DNA of 64,000 nucleotides from DASXMT01 sp963755985. GTDB taxonomy: Bacteria; Actinomycetota; Acidimicrobiia; Acidimicrobiales; RAAP-2. Of this stretch, positions 1 to 7,710 are shown piece by piece (position 1 is the first letter of the stretch; each line of letters opens with the position of its first letter). The notes beneath the pieces were generated by a model. The model made no database searches, was not told where the DNA came from, and worked only from the letters and a program-made list of their open reading frames with translations. The stretch is taken from the NCBI GenBank assembly GCA_963755985.1, contig CAVWLO010000004.1, positions 186,001-250,000 on the forward strand. Reading direction: 5' to 3'. The translations under genes and the position numbers were made by a program.

Positions 1-112
1 GCCCGGGTCTCAGCGTGGCGTGTGCCCGAGGACGGTCCCGACCCTCGGCCGCCGGGTGGACGCCCGTTGGTGTGGGCGGCAGGAAAGCTGCGGGCCTCGA
101 AGCCCTCACCCC

Positions 113-148
113 CTATCCGAGCAGCTCCCGCTATCCGAGCAGTTCCCG
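113..148. repeat. 18-bp tandem duplication spanning the acetate kinase stop codon
   Basis: Two adjacent 18-bp copies (113-130 and 131-148) differ at one base. On the minus strand each encodes the last five residues RELLG plus the TAG stop, so the final six codons of the acetate kinase gene are duplicated in frame. Only the first copy read by the ribosome is translated; the second lies just past the stop. It resembles a slippage duplication. Confidence 0.8.
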
Positions 149-1231
149 CACGGCGCGCGCGATCTCAAGGTCTTCACGGGCGTGGACGACGAGTACGGCC
201 GGGTTCTCCCCCTCCGCCGACACCAGCGCGTCCCCGCCATCTGCCTCATGGTCGGAGCCGGCCAGCCCCAGCCCGAGAAAGCCCAGTCCGGCACACGTGT
301 CGGCGCGCAGCCGGGCCGAGCCTTCCCCGGCACCCCCGGTGAACACGAGGCAGTCGATGCCGCCCATGGCCGCGGTCATGGCGCCCACGCCGGTTTGGAT
401 GCGGTACACGTACACCTCGTAGGCGAGCCGTGCCGCCGCGTCCCCGGCGTCGGCCGCGGCGATCACCCGACGCAGGTCTCCGGAGTACCCCGACAACCCG
501 AGCAACCCCGACTCGTGCTCGAGCGCGGTCTCGACCTCCTCGGCCGAGAGGCCACCGTGTCGCTGCACCCACAAGATGAGTCCCGGATCGACGGTACCCG
601 AGCGGGTCGCCATGACGAGGCCCTCGATCGGCGTGAACCCCATCGTCGTGTCGACGGAGCGCCCGTAGGCCACGGCGGCGAGCGATGCGCCGGAGCCGAG
701 GTGGGCCGTCACCACCCGGAGATGCCGTCGCGGCCGTCCGAGCAGCTCGCCGGCCCGCCGACTGGCCCAATCGTGACTGAGCCCGTGGAACCCGAAGCGT
801 CGGATGGCCCACCGTTCCCGCCAGTCGCGGGGCACGGCGTAGGTGGCCGCCTTGGCCGGCAGACCGGCATGAAAACCCGTGTCGAAGCAGGCGACCTGTG
901 GGAGGCCCGGTTGCAGCGATCGCAAGGCGCCGATCGCAGCCAGGCTCGGCGGATTGTGCAACGGCGCCAGATCGGCCAGCGCCTCGAGGACCGCATCCGT
1001 GTCGTCCTCGAGGAGTATGGGCTGACGGAACGCCGCACCGCCGTGGACGATGCGGTGTCCGGCCGCATCGATCGGCGGGCACCTGGCCAGGAAGCGGCCC
1101 AGGCCGTCGGCCACCCCGGCTGCCTCCGGGCGGGGAAGGTCCTCCTTCGTCACGAGGTTGTTCGCGTCATCGACGACGCGCAGCTTCAGCGAGCTGGAGC
1201 CGACATTGACGGCGAGGATGTGCACCGGCAC
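131..1231 (-). CDS. ackA: acetate kinase
   Basis: Acetate kinase interconverts acetyl phosphate + ADP and acetate + ATP in the cytoplasm. Family motifs are visible in order: NVGSSSLK near residue 9, HRIVHGG near 60, FDTGFH near 115, RRFGFHGLSH near 145, AHLGSGAS near 175 and a GFTPIEGL...RSGTVDP block near 200. At 366 residues it is shorter than the usual roughly 400, as in many actinobacterial forms. The start is GTG. No phosphotransacetylase or phosphoketolase lies inside the window; the partner gene may be beyond position 1. The stop codon lies in an 18-bp tandem duplication. Confidence 0.95.
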   Translation of the reverse strand: MPVHILAVNVGSSSLKLRVVDDANNLVTKEDLPRPEAAGVADGLGRFLARCPPIDAAGHRIVHGGAAFRQPILLEDDTDAVLEALADLAPLHNPPSLAAIGALRSLQPGLPQVACFDTGFHAGLPAKAATYAVPRDWRERWAIRRFGFHGLSHDWASRRAGELLGRPRRHLRVVTAHLGSGASLAAVAYGRSVDTTMGFTPIEGLVMATRSGTVDPGLILWVQRHGGLSAEEVETALEHESGLLGLSGYSGDLRRVIAAADAGDAAARLAYEVYVYRIQTGVGAMTAAMGGIDCLVFTGGAGEGSARLRADTCAGLGFLGLGLAGSDHEADGGDALVSAEGENPAVLVVHAREDLEIARAVRELLG

Positions 1232-1369
1232 ACCTTGCCAGATCTAGTGCATGACACGTCCCGAGAGATGCCTCCCGAAAGACATGGCTTACGGGTCGGG
1301 AACGCTCGAGCGCCCGGGCTCAGTCGGGGTTGTGGTCGACCCGACTTCCGCACATCGACTACGGCCTTT

Positions 1370-1642
1370 TCATTCCAAAATAGGCAGGGGAGGGATCTGG
1401 TAACGGTTGTGGCGTCCTTCTTTGGTCTTGCTCACGCACCCCGCGTCGGTCAGGTCCTTGACGATCCCGTATGCAGTGCGGTCCGTGATCCCGAGGCGGT
1501 CACCGATATCACGGAGTCGAACCTCTGGGTCGCGTGCGATGCACACAAGTGCACGACCATGATTGGTCAAGAACATCCAGTCCTCCAATGAGGGAAGGCG
1601 CGTAAAGCGCCCCTCAATGGGAGATGTGTGAGATGAGGCCAC
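1370..1642 (-). CDS. small winged-helix (MarR/ArsR-like) transcriptional regulator, copy 1
   Basis: A 90-residue protein that is essentially one winged-helix domain. It has the pattern FLTNHGRALVCIARDPEVRL, then RDIGDRLGITDRTAYGIVKDL as recognition-helix region, then a wing ending in GRHNRYQI. I recognise this as a small actinobacterial winged-helix family often annotated as MarR-like; no ligand domain is present. It is a close paralogue of the gene at 1829-2113, with the most conserved stretch spanning the helix-turn-helix. Start GTG at 1642 gives an N-terminal extension of about 20 residues compared with its paralogue; an internal start near MFLTNH is possible. Target unknown. Confidence 0.75.
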   Translation of the reverse strand: MASSHTSPIEGRFTRLPSLEDWMFLTNHGRALVCIARDPEVRLRDIGDRLGITDRTAYGIVKDLTDAGCVSKTKEGRHNRYQIPPLPILE

Positions 1643-1828
1643 AGCGGGCTCGGTCCCTCTAGGAGCCAGTCTCGTTCCCCGAGACTCGAAGAGTTATATG
1701 GCTGACCTCTATGTGCAGCCTAGCTGCTTTCAGGGCAACCACCGCCCAGGTGCCTGGAACGCCGCCTGCGCACCGTCTCCCCCTCTCTTCAGCGACACTC
1801 CACGGGGCTCTTGGCGACCCCCGAACGG

Positions 1829-2113
1829 CTAGCCTCGTCCCTTCACCAGCAGCTCCAGGACATCGCCAATGGGGGCGTGTTGCAGGTCTGCCCGCTCCGG
1901 TAGCGGCAGGTGGTCCTGAATCTGGTAGCGGTTGCGTCGGCCCTCTTTGGTCTTGATCACGTACCCGGCGTCGGTCAGGTCGTTCACGATGCCGTAGGCG
2001 CTGCGATCGGTGATCCCGAGGCTGGCCGCGATATCACGGAGTCGGACCTCCGGGTCGTGGGCAATGCATAGCAACGCCTGACCGTGATTGCTGAGGAAGC
2101 TCCACTTAGCCAT
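1829..2113 (-). CDS. small winged-helix (MarR/ArsR-like) transcriptional regulator, copy 2
   Basis: A 94-residue paralogue of the 1370-1642 protein. It begins MAKWSFLSNHGQALLCIAHD, continues with RDIAASLGITDRSAYGIVNDL and a wing ending GRRNRYQI, and adds a short C-terminal tail. It is transcribed divergently from the ice-binding-like protein gene. The AT-rich spacer between them carries three direct repeats and an inverted repeat (2169-2250), which makes it a candidate regulator of the surface-protein operon. That link is inference from position only. Confidence 0.75.
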   Translation of the reverse strand: MAKWSFLSNHGQALLCIAHDPEVRLRDIAASLGITDRSAYGIVNDLTDAGYVIKTKEGRRNRYQIQDHLPLPERADLQHAPIGDVLELLVKGRG

Positions 2114-2168
2114 GGGTCAAGAGGGTACACATCTCCACGAATTACACAAATGAAAGTATAGAAATCTC

Positions 2169-2250
2169 TTGCTAGTTTTTCAATACGCGAGTAGAACTGT
2201 TAGTGAACCGGTGCGGGTTAACTATTGCTAGTTAGTAGTTGCTAGTTAAC
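2169..2250. promoter_or_regulatory. AT-rich divergent control region with three 9-bp direct repeats and an inverted repeat
   Basis: The 228-bp spacer 2114-2341 is strikingly AT-rich against its surroundings. TTGCTAGTT occurs three times (2169-2177, 2225-2233, 2239-2247), and an 8-bp inverted repeat GTTAACTA/TAGTTAAC occupies 2217-2224 and 2243-2250. Its position between a winged-helix regulator and the surface protein suggests operators and promoters for one or both. No exact -35/-10 pair is assigned. Confidence 0.55.
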
Positions 2251-2341
2251 TCGAGCCGGTGACCCTACACCCGAGCGATGCTGAATCTGGGTTAGCACCA
2301 ACGTCGGTTCCGGTGAGAAATGTGTTCTCAGGAGGACGTCG

Positions 2342-4003
2342 GTGGCATCGGTACTTCGGATAGGTCGCAAAGGATTCGGTCGAATTTGGGCGGGGACCTA
2401 CGTTGTGGCGGCCATCATGGCCGCCCTCGTGCTCGTACTGGTGTTCATTGTCATCCCACGGTCTGCGTCGGCGGCCCCCCCCTCAACGGTGAATCTGGGG
2501 ACGGCCGGATCCTTCGCTGTCCTGGGGGGATCCACAGTCACAAATACTGGTGTCTCCGTCATTACCGGGGACATTGGCCTCTCTCCAGGTACCTCGGTCA
2601 CGGGCTTCCCGCCAGGAACCGATACCGGCTCTATGCACATTACGGATGCGGTCGCCGCTCAAGCCCAGGCCGATTTGACCACCGCCTACAACGATGCGGC
2701 GGGGCGACCCTCAGACGCGTCGGAAACCGACCTGACCGGGCTAACCCTGGTTCCGGGCGTGTATACGGCGTCAACCGCCCTGAGCCTGAACGGAGCTCTT
2801 ACCCTGAACGGGAACAATCTGACCAACCCGGTCTTCATCTTCCAGGCGGGATCGACCCTCATCACCGGGTCGACCAGCTCGATCGTCTTCGAAAATGGCG
2901 CTACGGCATGTGATGTGTTCTGGCAGGTCGGCAGCTCAGCGACTCTCGGGACCGGCACCGCATTTGCGGGCACCATCATGGCGCTGACATCGGCGACGTT
3001 GAACACGGGGGCGACGCTCGATGGGCGGGTGTTGGCTCAAAACGGTGCAGTGACCTTGGATACGAATACGATCACCGTGCCCAATTGCACGACGACGCCA
3101 CCCACCACCACGACCACAACCACGGGTCCGACGACCACCACCACATCGCCGACGACCACGACCACGTCGCCTACTACGACGACCACCGGGCCGACCACTA
3201 CAACGACCACGTCGCCTACTACCACGACCACGTCGCCTACTACCACGACCACGTCGCCTACTACCACGACCACGTCGCCTACTACCACGACCACGTCGCC
3301 TACGACCACGACCACGTTGCCGACGACCACGACCACGTTGCCAACCACGACGACGACTAGGCCGACAACCACCACGACTACGAGGCCGACGACCACCACC
3401 ACGAGACCGACAACCACCACGACTAGGCCGACGACCACCACTACGAGGCCGACGACGACCACCACTACGAGGCCGACGACCACCACTACGAAGCCGATCA
3501 TCGGTGCCGTTGGCGGTGGTGGCACCGGTGGCGGTGGCGGGACGAGTGGAGGCGGTAGCACCGGTGGCGGTGGCGGGACGAGTGGAGGCGGTAGCACTGG
3601 GACATCGGGTGCAACCGGGACATCGGGTGCAACCGGGACATCGGGTGCAACCGGGACATCGGGTGCAACCGGGACATCGGGTGCAACCGGGACATCGGGT
3701 GCAACCGGGACATCGGGTGCAACCGGGACATCGGGTGCAACCGGGACATCGGGTGCAACCGGGACATCGGGCACTACCGGCAGCAGTGGCCTGACCGCCA
3801 CCGGAGGAGCGACCGTCATTCCGACCGGTGGTGCACACACGGGGGCAGGCGGAGCCTCCCACTCCGATTACAGGGGCCTGGTCGTAATCGGCGGTGTGGC
3901 TCTGGCCGGAGCTGTACTGGCCATGATCCTGGCCATCCGCCGGAGCCGGTCACTACTCATGGGGACGACCACGAGCGGGGGTAAGCCGGGCGAGGATGAA
4001 TGA
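2342..4003 (+). CDS. secreted DUF3494 (ice-binding-like) protein with Thr-rich stalk, Gly/TSG repeats and C-terminal membrane anchor
   Basis: A 553-residue surface protein. The GTG start has AGGAGG about 6 bases upstream. The order is: signal or membrane segment (about 18-45, VVAAIMAALVLVLVFIVI then SASA); a DUF3494/ice-binding-like beta-solenoid domain (about 50-250, including FAVLGGSTVTNTG and GDIGLSPGT); a poly-Thr stalk (about 250-385); a Gly-rich stretch; ten TGTSGA-type hexapeptides; a transmembrane helix (about 515-535, VVIGGVALAGAVLAMILAI); then RRSRS and a short tail. DUF3494 domains occur in ice-binding proteins and in adhesins of non-psychrophiles, so ice binding is not shown. It overlaps the sortase gene by ATGA, suggesting it is a sortase substrate, yet no canonical LPXTG is visible. 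The nearest candidate is VIPTGGAHTG, about 20 residues before the helix. Confidence 0.85.
   Translation: MASVLRIGRKGFGRIWAGTYVVAAIMAALVLVLVFIVIPRSASAAPPSTVNLGTAGSFAVLGGSTVTNTGVSVITGDIGLSPGTSVTGFPPGTDTGSMHITDAVAAQAQADLTTAYNDAAGRPSDASETDLTGLTLVPGVYTASTALSLNGALTLNGNNLTNPVFIFQAGSTLITGSTSSIVFENGATACDVFWQVGSSATLGTGTAFAGTIMALTSATLNTGATLDGRVLAQNGAVTLDTNTITVPNCTTTPPTTTTTTTGPTTTTTSPTTTTTSPTTTTTGPTTTTTTSPTTTTTSPTTTTTSPTTTTTSPTTTTTSPTTTTTLPTTTTTLPTTTTTRPTTTTTTRPTTTTTRPTTTTTRPTTTTTRPTTTTTTRPTTTTTKPIIGAVGGGGTGGGGGTSGGGSTGGGGGTSGGGSTGTSGATGTSGATGTSGATGTSGATGTSGATGTSGATGTSGATGTSGATGTSGATGTSGTTGSSGLTATGGATVIPTGGAHTGAGGASHSDYRGLVVIGGVALAGAVLAMILAIRRSRSLLMGTTTSGGKPGEDE
3596..3775 (+). repeat. ten tandem 18-bp units encoding TGTSGA hexapeptides
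   Basis: Ten consecutive 18-bp units, nearly identical at the DNA level, encode TGTSGA (the last TGTSGT). They follow two copies of a longer Gly-rich unit (GGGGGTSGGGSTG type, about 3510-3596) and the poly-Thr stalk encoded by about 3095-3490. Near-identity at synonymous positions points to recent expansion, so copy number probably varies between strains. Confidence 0.9.
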
Positions 4004-4788
4004 GCCCGACGGCATTGCCTGGGAACCCGAGAGGAGGCGGAGTGCGCTGGTGGGCTCTGGCCGCCGTCCTGGTGCTCGTTGCCGCTGGATTCCTGACGGT
4101 GGGCCTTCGCGGACACCAGCACTCATTGGCAGGGCCATCGTCGGCCGCGGCTGCTATTCCCACCCCGGGCATCGACCCCCTACGAATGCCGTCGGTGTTC
4201 GGTGGCACGGCCTTGACTCATTCGAAGGTGAGTACCACCTCCGGAGGAGTCCCCACATCTGGGAGTCCGGCAACGACAGCTGGGACCACCGCAACCACGG
4301 TGTCGACGCCGGCCGCTCTGCAAGTGGCGAGATCGACGCCGGTTGAGCTCGATATCCCCGCGCTTGGTATGTCTGTGTCCCTGGGCACACTGGGGCTCAA
4401 CCCCGATGGAACCGTCCAGGTGCCAACTGACTTCCAACAACCGGGATGGTTTCAGCCCGGGCCATCGCCCGGTCAGTACGGCTCAGCGGTCATCCTCGGG
4501 CACGTCGACTCGTATCAGGGCCCGGCGATCTTCTTCCAGTTACGCACCCTGATGCCCGGGGATCAGGTCGATGTCACTTTGGCCGACGGAGTGGTCGCCC
4601 ACTTCGCGGTCAGCACTGTAGCGATGTACCCGAAGGATCAGTTTCCAGATCAACAAGTCTATGGCCCTCACGGCTACAGCGCCCTCCAGCTGATCACCTG
4701 TGGTGGGACGTTCGACAGTGCAACAGGAAGTTACCTCTCGAATGTCGTGGCCTATACGTCGCTCGTCTCAACGACCCCGGCTGCATAA
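4000..4788 (+). CDS. class F-like sortase
   Basis: A 262-residue membrane-anchored cysteine transpeptidase. One N-terminal transmembrane helix (about 14-32) is followed by a Ser/Thr/Ala-rich linker and a sortase domain from about residue 112. The catalytic His lies in ILGHVDSYQGP and the Cys in LQLITCGGTFD, as in actinobacterial class F sortases. I do not clearly see the usual Arg just before the last strand: the sequence there is GSYLSNVVAYT, which is worth checking. It overlaps the preceding surface-protein gene by four bases (ATGA) and so is translationally coupled. The likely role is cross-linking or anchoring that protein at the cell wall. Confidence 0.85.
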   Translation: MSPTALPGNPRGGGVRWWALAAVLVLVAAGFLTVGLRGHQHSLAGPSSAAAAIPTPGIDPLRMPSVFGGTALTHSKVSTTSGGVPTSGSPATTAGTTATTVSTPAALQVARSTPVELDIPALGMSVSLGTLGLNPDGTVQVPTDFQQPGWFQPGPSPGQYGSAVILGHVDSYQGPAIFFQLRTLMPGDQVDVTLADGVVAHFAVSTVAMYPKDQFPDQQVYGPHGYSALQLITCGGTFDSATGSYLSNVVAYTSLVSTTPAA

Positions 4789-4805
4789 CGGAAGGGTAAG
4801 CCATC

Positions 4806-5210
4806 ATGTTCGTTCATCTGAGGCATTCGAAAGCACCGCTTTCGGTCAGCGGCCGTCGCCGCGGGCCGGCAAGGGGAACCAATGTCGCCAGAGAAAGGCT
4901 TCCTCGGTCGCCGACACGAGCGGCAGACCCCCAGACGATCGAGTGGGTCATTACCGAGGGTCCCCATCGGCACGTCGTCAGCGTGGGCGTCGGCACCGTT
5001 GGTGTGCCATCAAGAGAGATGTCAATTGGCGAGGTCCTCGGCGCCTTGGAAACAGGACAGTCGTTTTGCACCCATCGTCCGGGCATGGCCACCGCGCTCT
5101 CCGTCGAGCGGGCAACCTGCCGATTCTTCGATTGCACGGCGGAGACCATCCGGTCTGATCCCGACGAGATGACGGACAACAACCTCGACGTGTTGCCGCA
5201 TTGCGGGTAG
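4806..5210 (+). CDS. DUF3892-like small protein, copy 1
   Basis: A 134-residue protein. The first 40 or so residues are basic and low in conservation. From about residue 44 it matches the next protein (5519-5839): HVVSVGVG, a GEVLGALETGQSFCTH stretch, then ATCRFFDCTAETI and a final Cys in NLDVLPHCG. The layout resembles the DUF3892 family, whose function is unknown. ATC-x4-C plus a terminal Cys conserved in both copies could form a metal or disulfide site. GGAAGG precedes the ATG. It lies 17 bases after the sortase, so it is probably co-transcribed. The true start may be further downstream. Confidence 0.6.
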   Translation: MFVHLRHSKAPLSVSGRRRGPARGTNVARERLPRSPTRAADPQTIEWVITEGPHRHVVSVGVGTVGVPSREMSIGEVLGALETGQSFCTHRPGMATALSVERATCRFFDCTAETIRSDPDEMTDNNLDVLPHCG

Positions 5211-5305
5211 TCCTTCCGCGGCGTCAAGCGCCTCTTTCCATTCGACCGTCGGCCAGATCGACCGGGATCGAGTTCGTGGGCCTTGTTGCAGAGGTAGCTC
5301 CGGCA

Positions 5306-5353
5306 CTCGAGGTTGGGCACTGTTCTTGACTCGAAGTTGGGCGCCGTTCTTGA
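5306..5353. repeat. two tandem 24-bp repeats in the 308-bp spacer between DUF3892-like genes
   Basis: CTCGAGGTTGGGCACTGTTC at 5306 is followed directly by CTCGAAGTTGGGCGCCGTTC at 5330; each unit ends TTGA (24 bp, a few mismatches). The rest of 5211-5518 has no convincing gene. From 5400 it becomes AT-rich (TAGATAAGG...ATTATGGATATAG), as expected for a promoter of the second copy. Confidence 0.65.
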
Positions 5354-5518
5354 CGGTCACGACTCTTGAGCTATCTGAGCGCGTTGCCTGCAGCCCCATT
5401 TGTTCTAGATAAGGCGCACGATATTATGGATATAGCGCATGATTATTACAATTAGTGTTCTGGCGAACGCTGCACGTGTCGAACGTAGGATCCAACCAAC
5501 GCGTCTCGGAGGATCGAA

Positions 5519-5839
5519 GTGGCGAGAGAGAGGACTCAACAGTCACGAATGATCCTGTGCATCACCATTGCCGAGGACGACCACCGACACATCACCAGCG
5601 TTGGGATCCGGGGCAACGCGGAGGATCCACTCAAGAAAGTAACGGTTGCCGATGTGTTCGATGCCATAGCTTCCGGCACTGTCTTCTATACGTACAGTCC
5701 GACCACCAAGAAGATCGCAACTGTGCAGAAGGCCACATGTACCGTCCCTGGCTGCCATGCGGAAACGATCGAATCGGCGCCGGAAGCGGGCCCGGACAAC
5801 AGCCTCGGCGAGTTGGCAGTCTGCGATGAGACCGAATAG
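5519..5839 (+). CDS. DUF3892-like small protein, copy 2
   Basis: A 106-residue paralogue of 4806-5210. It starts at GTG with GGAGG 7-8 bases upstream. It shows RMILCITIAEDDHRHITSVG, then VTVADVFDAIASGTVFYTYS, ATCTVPGCHAETI and LGELAVCDE. The same C-x4-C and late Cys are kept in both copies while the N-terminus differs. Its own AT-rich upstream region suggests separate transcription. Function unknown; proximity to the surface protein and sortase is the only context. Confidence 0.7.
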   Translation: MARERTQQSRMILCITIAEDDHRHITSVGIRGNAEDPLKKVTVADVFDAIASGTVFYTYSPTTKKIATVQKATCTVPGCHAETIESAPEAGPDNSLGELAVCDETE

Positions 5840-5966
5840 GTCCTCACGGCTTGCCATCGATCGCGTCCGATGATTTGTCCTTTCCGCGCGTTCTAAGCTG
5901 TCCTGCACGCCGATCGATCCAGCTCGTTCTCTTTCCGCTTCGGCGCGCCCGAAGACCCCGCTCCGG

Positions 5967-7007
5967 TTGAGCGTCGTCGTCCCTGCCTACAACGAGGCCC
6001 ACCGACTGGCTGATGGGTTCGAACGCTTTCGCTTCGCCATCCGAGCGGGAGCAGTTGATCCCGACTGCACGGAGGTCATCGTGGTCGACGACGGAAGCGA
6101 GGACGCGACCGCGGAACAGGCCCGATCCTTGCTGGCCGATCTCCCCCATCACCGCGTCATCCGGCTGCCGTCCAACCACGGCAAGGGAGCAGCCATCCGA
6201 GCCGGTGTCAAGGTGGCCCGCGGTGAGTCGACCGCCTACATGGACGCGGACATGGCCATCGACCCCCGAGCCATCCCCCTACTGCTTGACCGCCTGGGGA
6301 CGAACGACGCTGCCATCGGGTCCCGCTCCCTCCCGGACTCCATGGTCGAGAGCCGGTACATGATGCGGCTCTTGATGGGCCGGCTGTTCAACCGCCTGGT
6401 GACGGCCGGCACCAAGCTCGACTTCCTCGACACGCAGTGTGGGTTCAAGGCCTTTCGCAGCGAGGCAGCCCGGCTGTTGTTCCACCTTGTCCCCATTGAC
6501 CGCTTCGCCTTCGACGTCGTCGTGCTGGCCCGAGCGCACGGCCTAGGGCTCTCCATCGCCGAGGTCCCGGTGCAGTGGAAGCATGTCCCGGGAAGCAGCG
6601 TCCAGCCCCTGCACGACTCGATCACCATGCTCGCTGATGTGTACAGCTCTCGATTCGGCTTGCGAAGGCCACCGGCCATTCCCGCCTTAGCCATCACCAG
6701 CCTTGGCTCCCGGTCGGGAGGCGACCATGTGTCGGAGGCGGATCTGGGCCTACACCACGTACGCGCCGCACTCGCCGGGGACGAGAATCGCCTTCCCCTC
6801 CCGCTCATTACCGGGCGGAACGAGATCCTGGTCCTTTTCCCTCTGACCGATCGAGCCGATTTCACGGACCGTGCCCGGCAGCTGCGCGCCGCCCTCCCCG
6901 ACCGGAGGATGGTCGAGCGCTCCCTGTCATTGCGTGACCTAGTGGCGTTGGGTCCCCTTTCGGGCCGCCTCCACAGCTCGGTCCGACCGGAGCCCCAATC
7001 GACGTAG
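5967..7007 (+). CDS. family 2 glycosyltransferase, polyprenyl/dolichyl-phosphate sugar synthase-like
   Basis: GT-A fold glycosyltransferase of 346 residues. The start shows SVVVPAYNEAHRL, then VIVVDDGSEDAT, NHGKGAAIRAGV, the metal site AYMDADMAID and the acceptor-side block DTQCGFKAFRSEAA. This order matches dolichyl-phosphate beta-glucosyltransferase-like enzymes that load a sugar on a polyprenyl phosphate at the cytoplasmic membrane face. About 110 C-terminal residues after LRRPP are not recognised. The TTG start sits very close to the first beta strand; an upstream start is possible. It is not in an obvious operon. Confidence 0.85.
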   Translation: MSVVVPAYNEAHRLADGFERFRFAIRAGAVDPDCTEVIVVDDGSEDATAEQARSLLADLPHHRVIRLPSNHGKGAAIRAGVKVARGESTAYMDADMAIDPRAIPLLLDRLGTNDAAIGSRSLPDSMVESRYMMRLLMGRLFNRLVTAGTKLDFLDTQCGFKAFRSEAARLLFHLVPIDRFAFDVVVLARAHGLGLSIAEVPVQWKHVPGSSVQPLHDSITMLADVYSSRFGLRRPPAIPALAITSLGSRSGGDHVSEADLGLHHVRAALAGDENRLPLPLITGRNEILVLFPLTDRADFTDRARQLRAALPDRRMVERSLSLRDLVALGPLSGRLHSSVRPEPQST

Positions 7008-7104
7008 TCGAAGCGACTACAGCCTTGCCCCAGCCGTGTCACCAAAGACCAGGGACGAGTCGGAGGAACGATGTCATTCCACGGCTCACCCGCCGGTCAG
7101 CCCA

Positions 7105-7710
7105 TCACTGCTCTTTGACCACCGCGTACCAGACGCGACGGGCGGTGTGCTCGACGGCGTCCCCCATGCGGACGTAGCGCCGGTAGAGCTCGCGCCGGCC
7201 GCTGAGCTCTCGGACGTCGGCCAGGTCGAGGAGGGCGGACATCGCCTCGTCGTAGACCCGCTCGATGGCCTCGAGTCGCTGGACGGCAGCATCGGCGGCC
7301 TCCGTGGCCCGGTCGGGGCTCCGGGACATGTCGGGGAACGCGCCGACCAGGTCGCGCACACCGAGCCCGATCAGATCGGCCATGTCGGCCATGGGCGCAT
7401 CGGGGGACATGGCCACGAGACGGGTCTCACGCACCGTGTTCTTGGCCGCCGTGACGATGGTGCCGATCCGCTCGGAGAGCTCGAAGACGTCCTCGGGGCT
7501 GATGGGCGTGACGAATGACCGCTTGACGGCCATCAGCACGTCCCGCCGGGCCTCGTCGGCGCGGCGATCGTAGAGCGCCACTTGGCCTCCCCGTTCGACG
7601 TCTCCGTGCGACCAGTCCGAAAAGGCGTCGATCCCGGCCGCGACCAGGTCCCCCTGACGGCTGAGCAGGCCCAGCAGATCCACTTCCTCGGGCAGGAACC
7701 AGCGCCTCAT
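7105..7710 (-). CDS. DUF47 (PhoU-like) phosphate transport accessory protein
   Basis: A 201-residue all-helical protein of the DUF47/PhoU-like family. It has MRRWFLPEEVDLLGLLSRQG at the start and helices ending in ELYRRYVRMGDAVEHTARRV. Members usually pair with PiT transporters and are thought to modulate their activity. Here the ATG overlaps the stop of the PiT gene by four bases (ATGA, 7707-7710), which fixes both the start and the functional link. A longer reading frame runs upstream through the PiT gene, but that part is only a shadow. Confidence 0.9.
   Translation of the reverse strand: MRRWFLPEEVDLLGLLSRQGDLVAAGIDAFSDWSHGDVERGGQVALYDRRADEARRDVLMAVKRSFVTPISPEDVFELSERIGTIVTAAKNTVRETRLVAMSPDAPMADMADLIGLGVRDLVGAFPDMSRSPDRATEAADAAVQRLEAIERVYDEAMSALLDLADVRELSGRRELYRRYVRMGDAVEHTARRVWYAVVKEQ

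Noticed and set aside
20..1591. Plus-strand frame opposite acetate kinase
   Set aside because: Antisense shadow of ackA and the small regulator; no domain seen.
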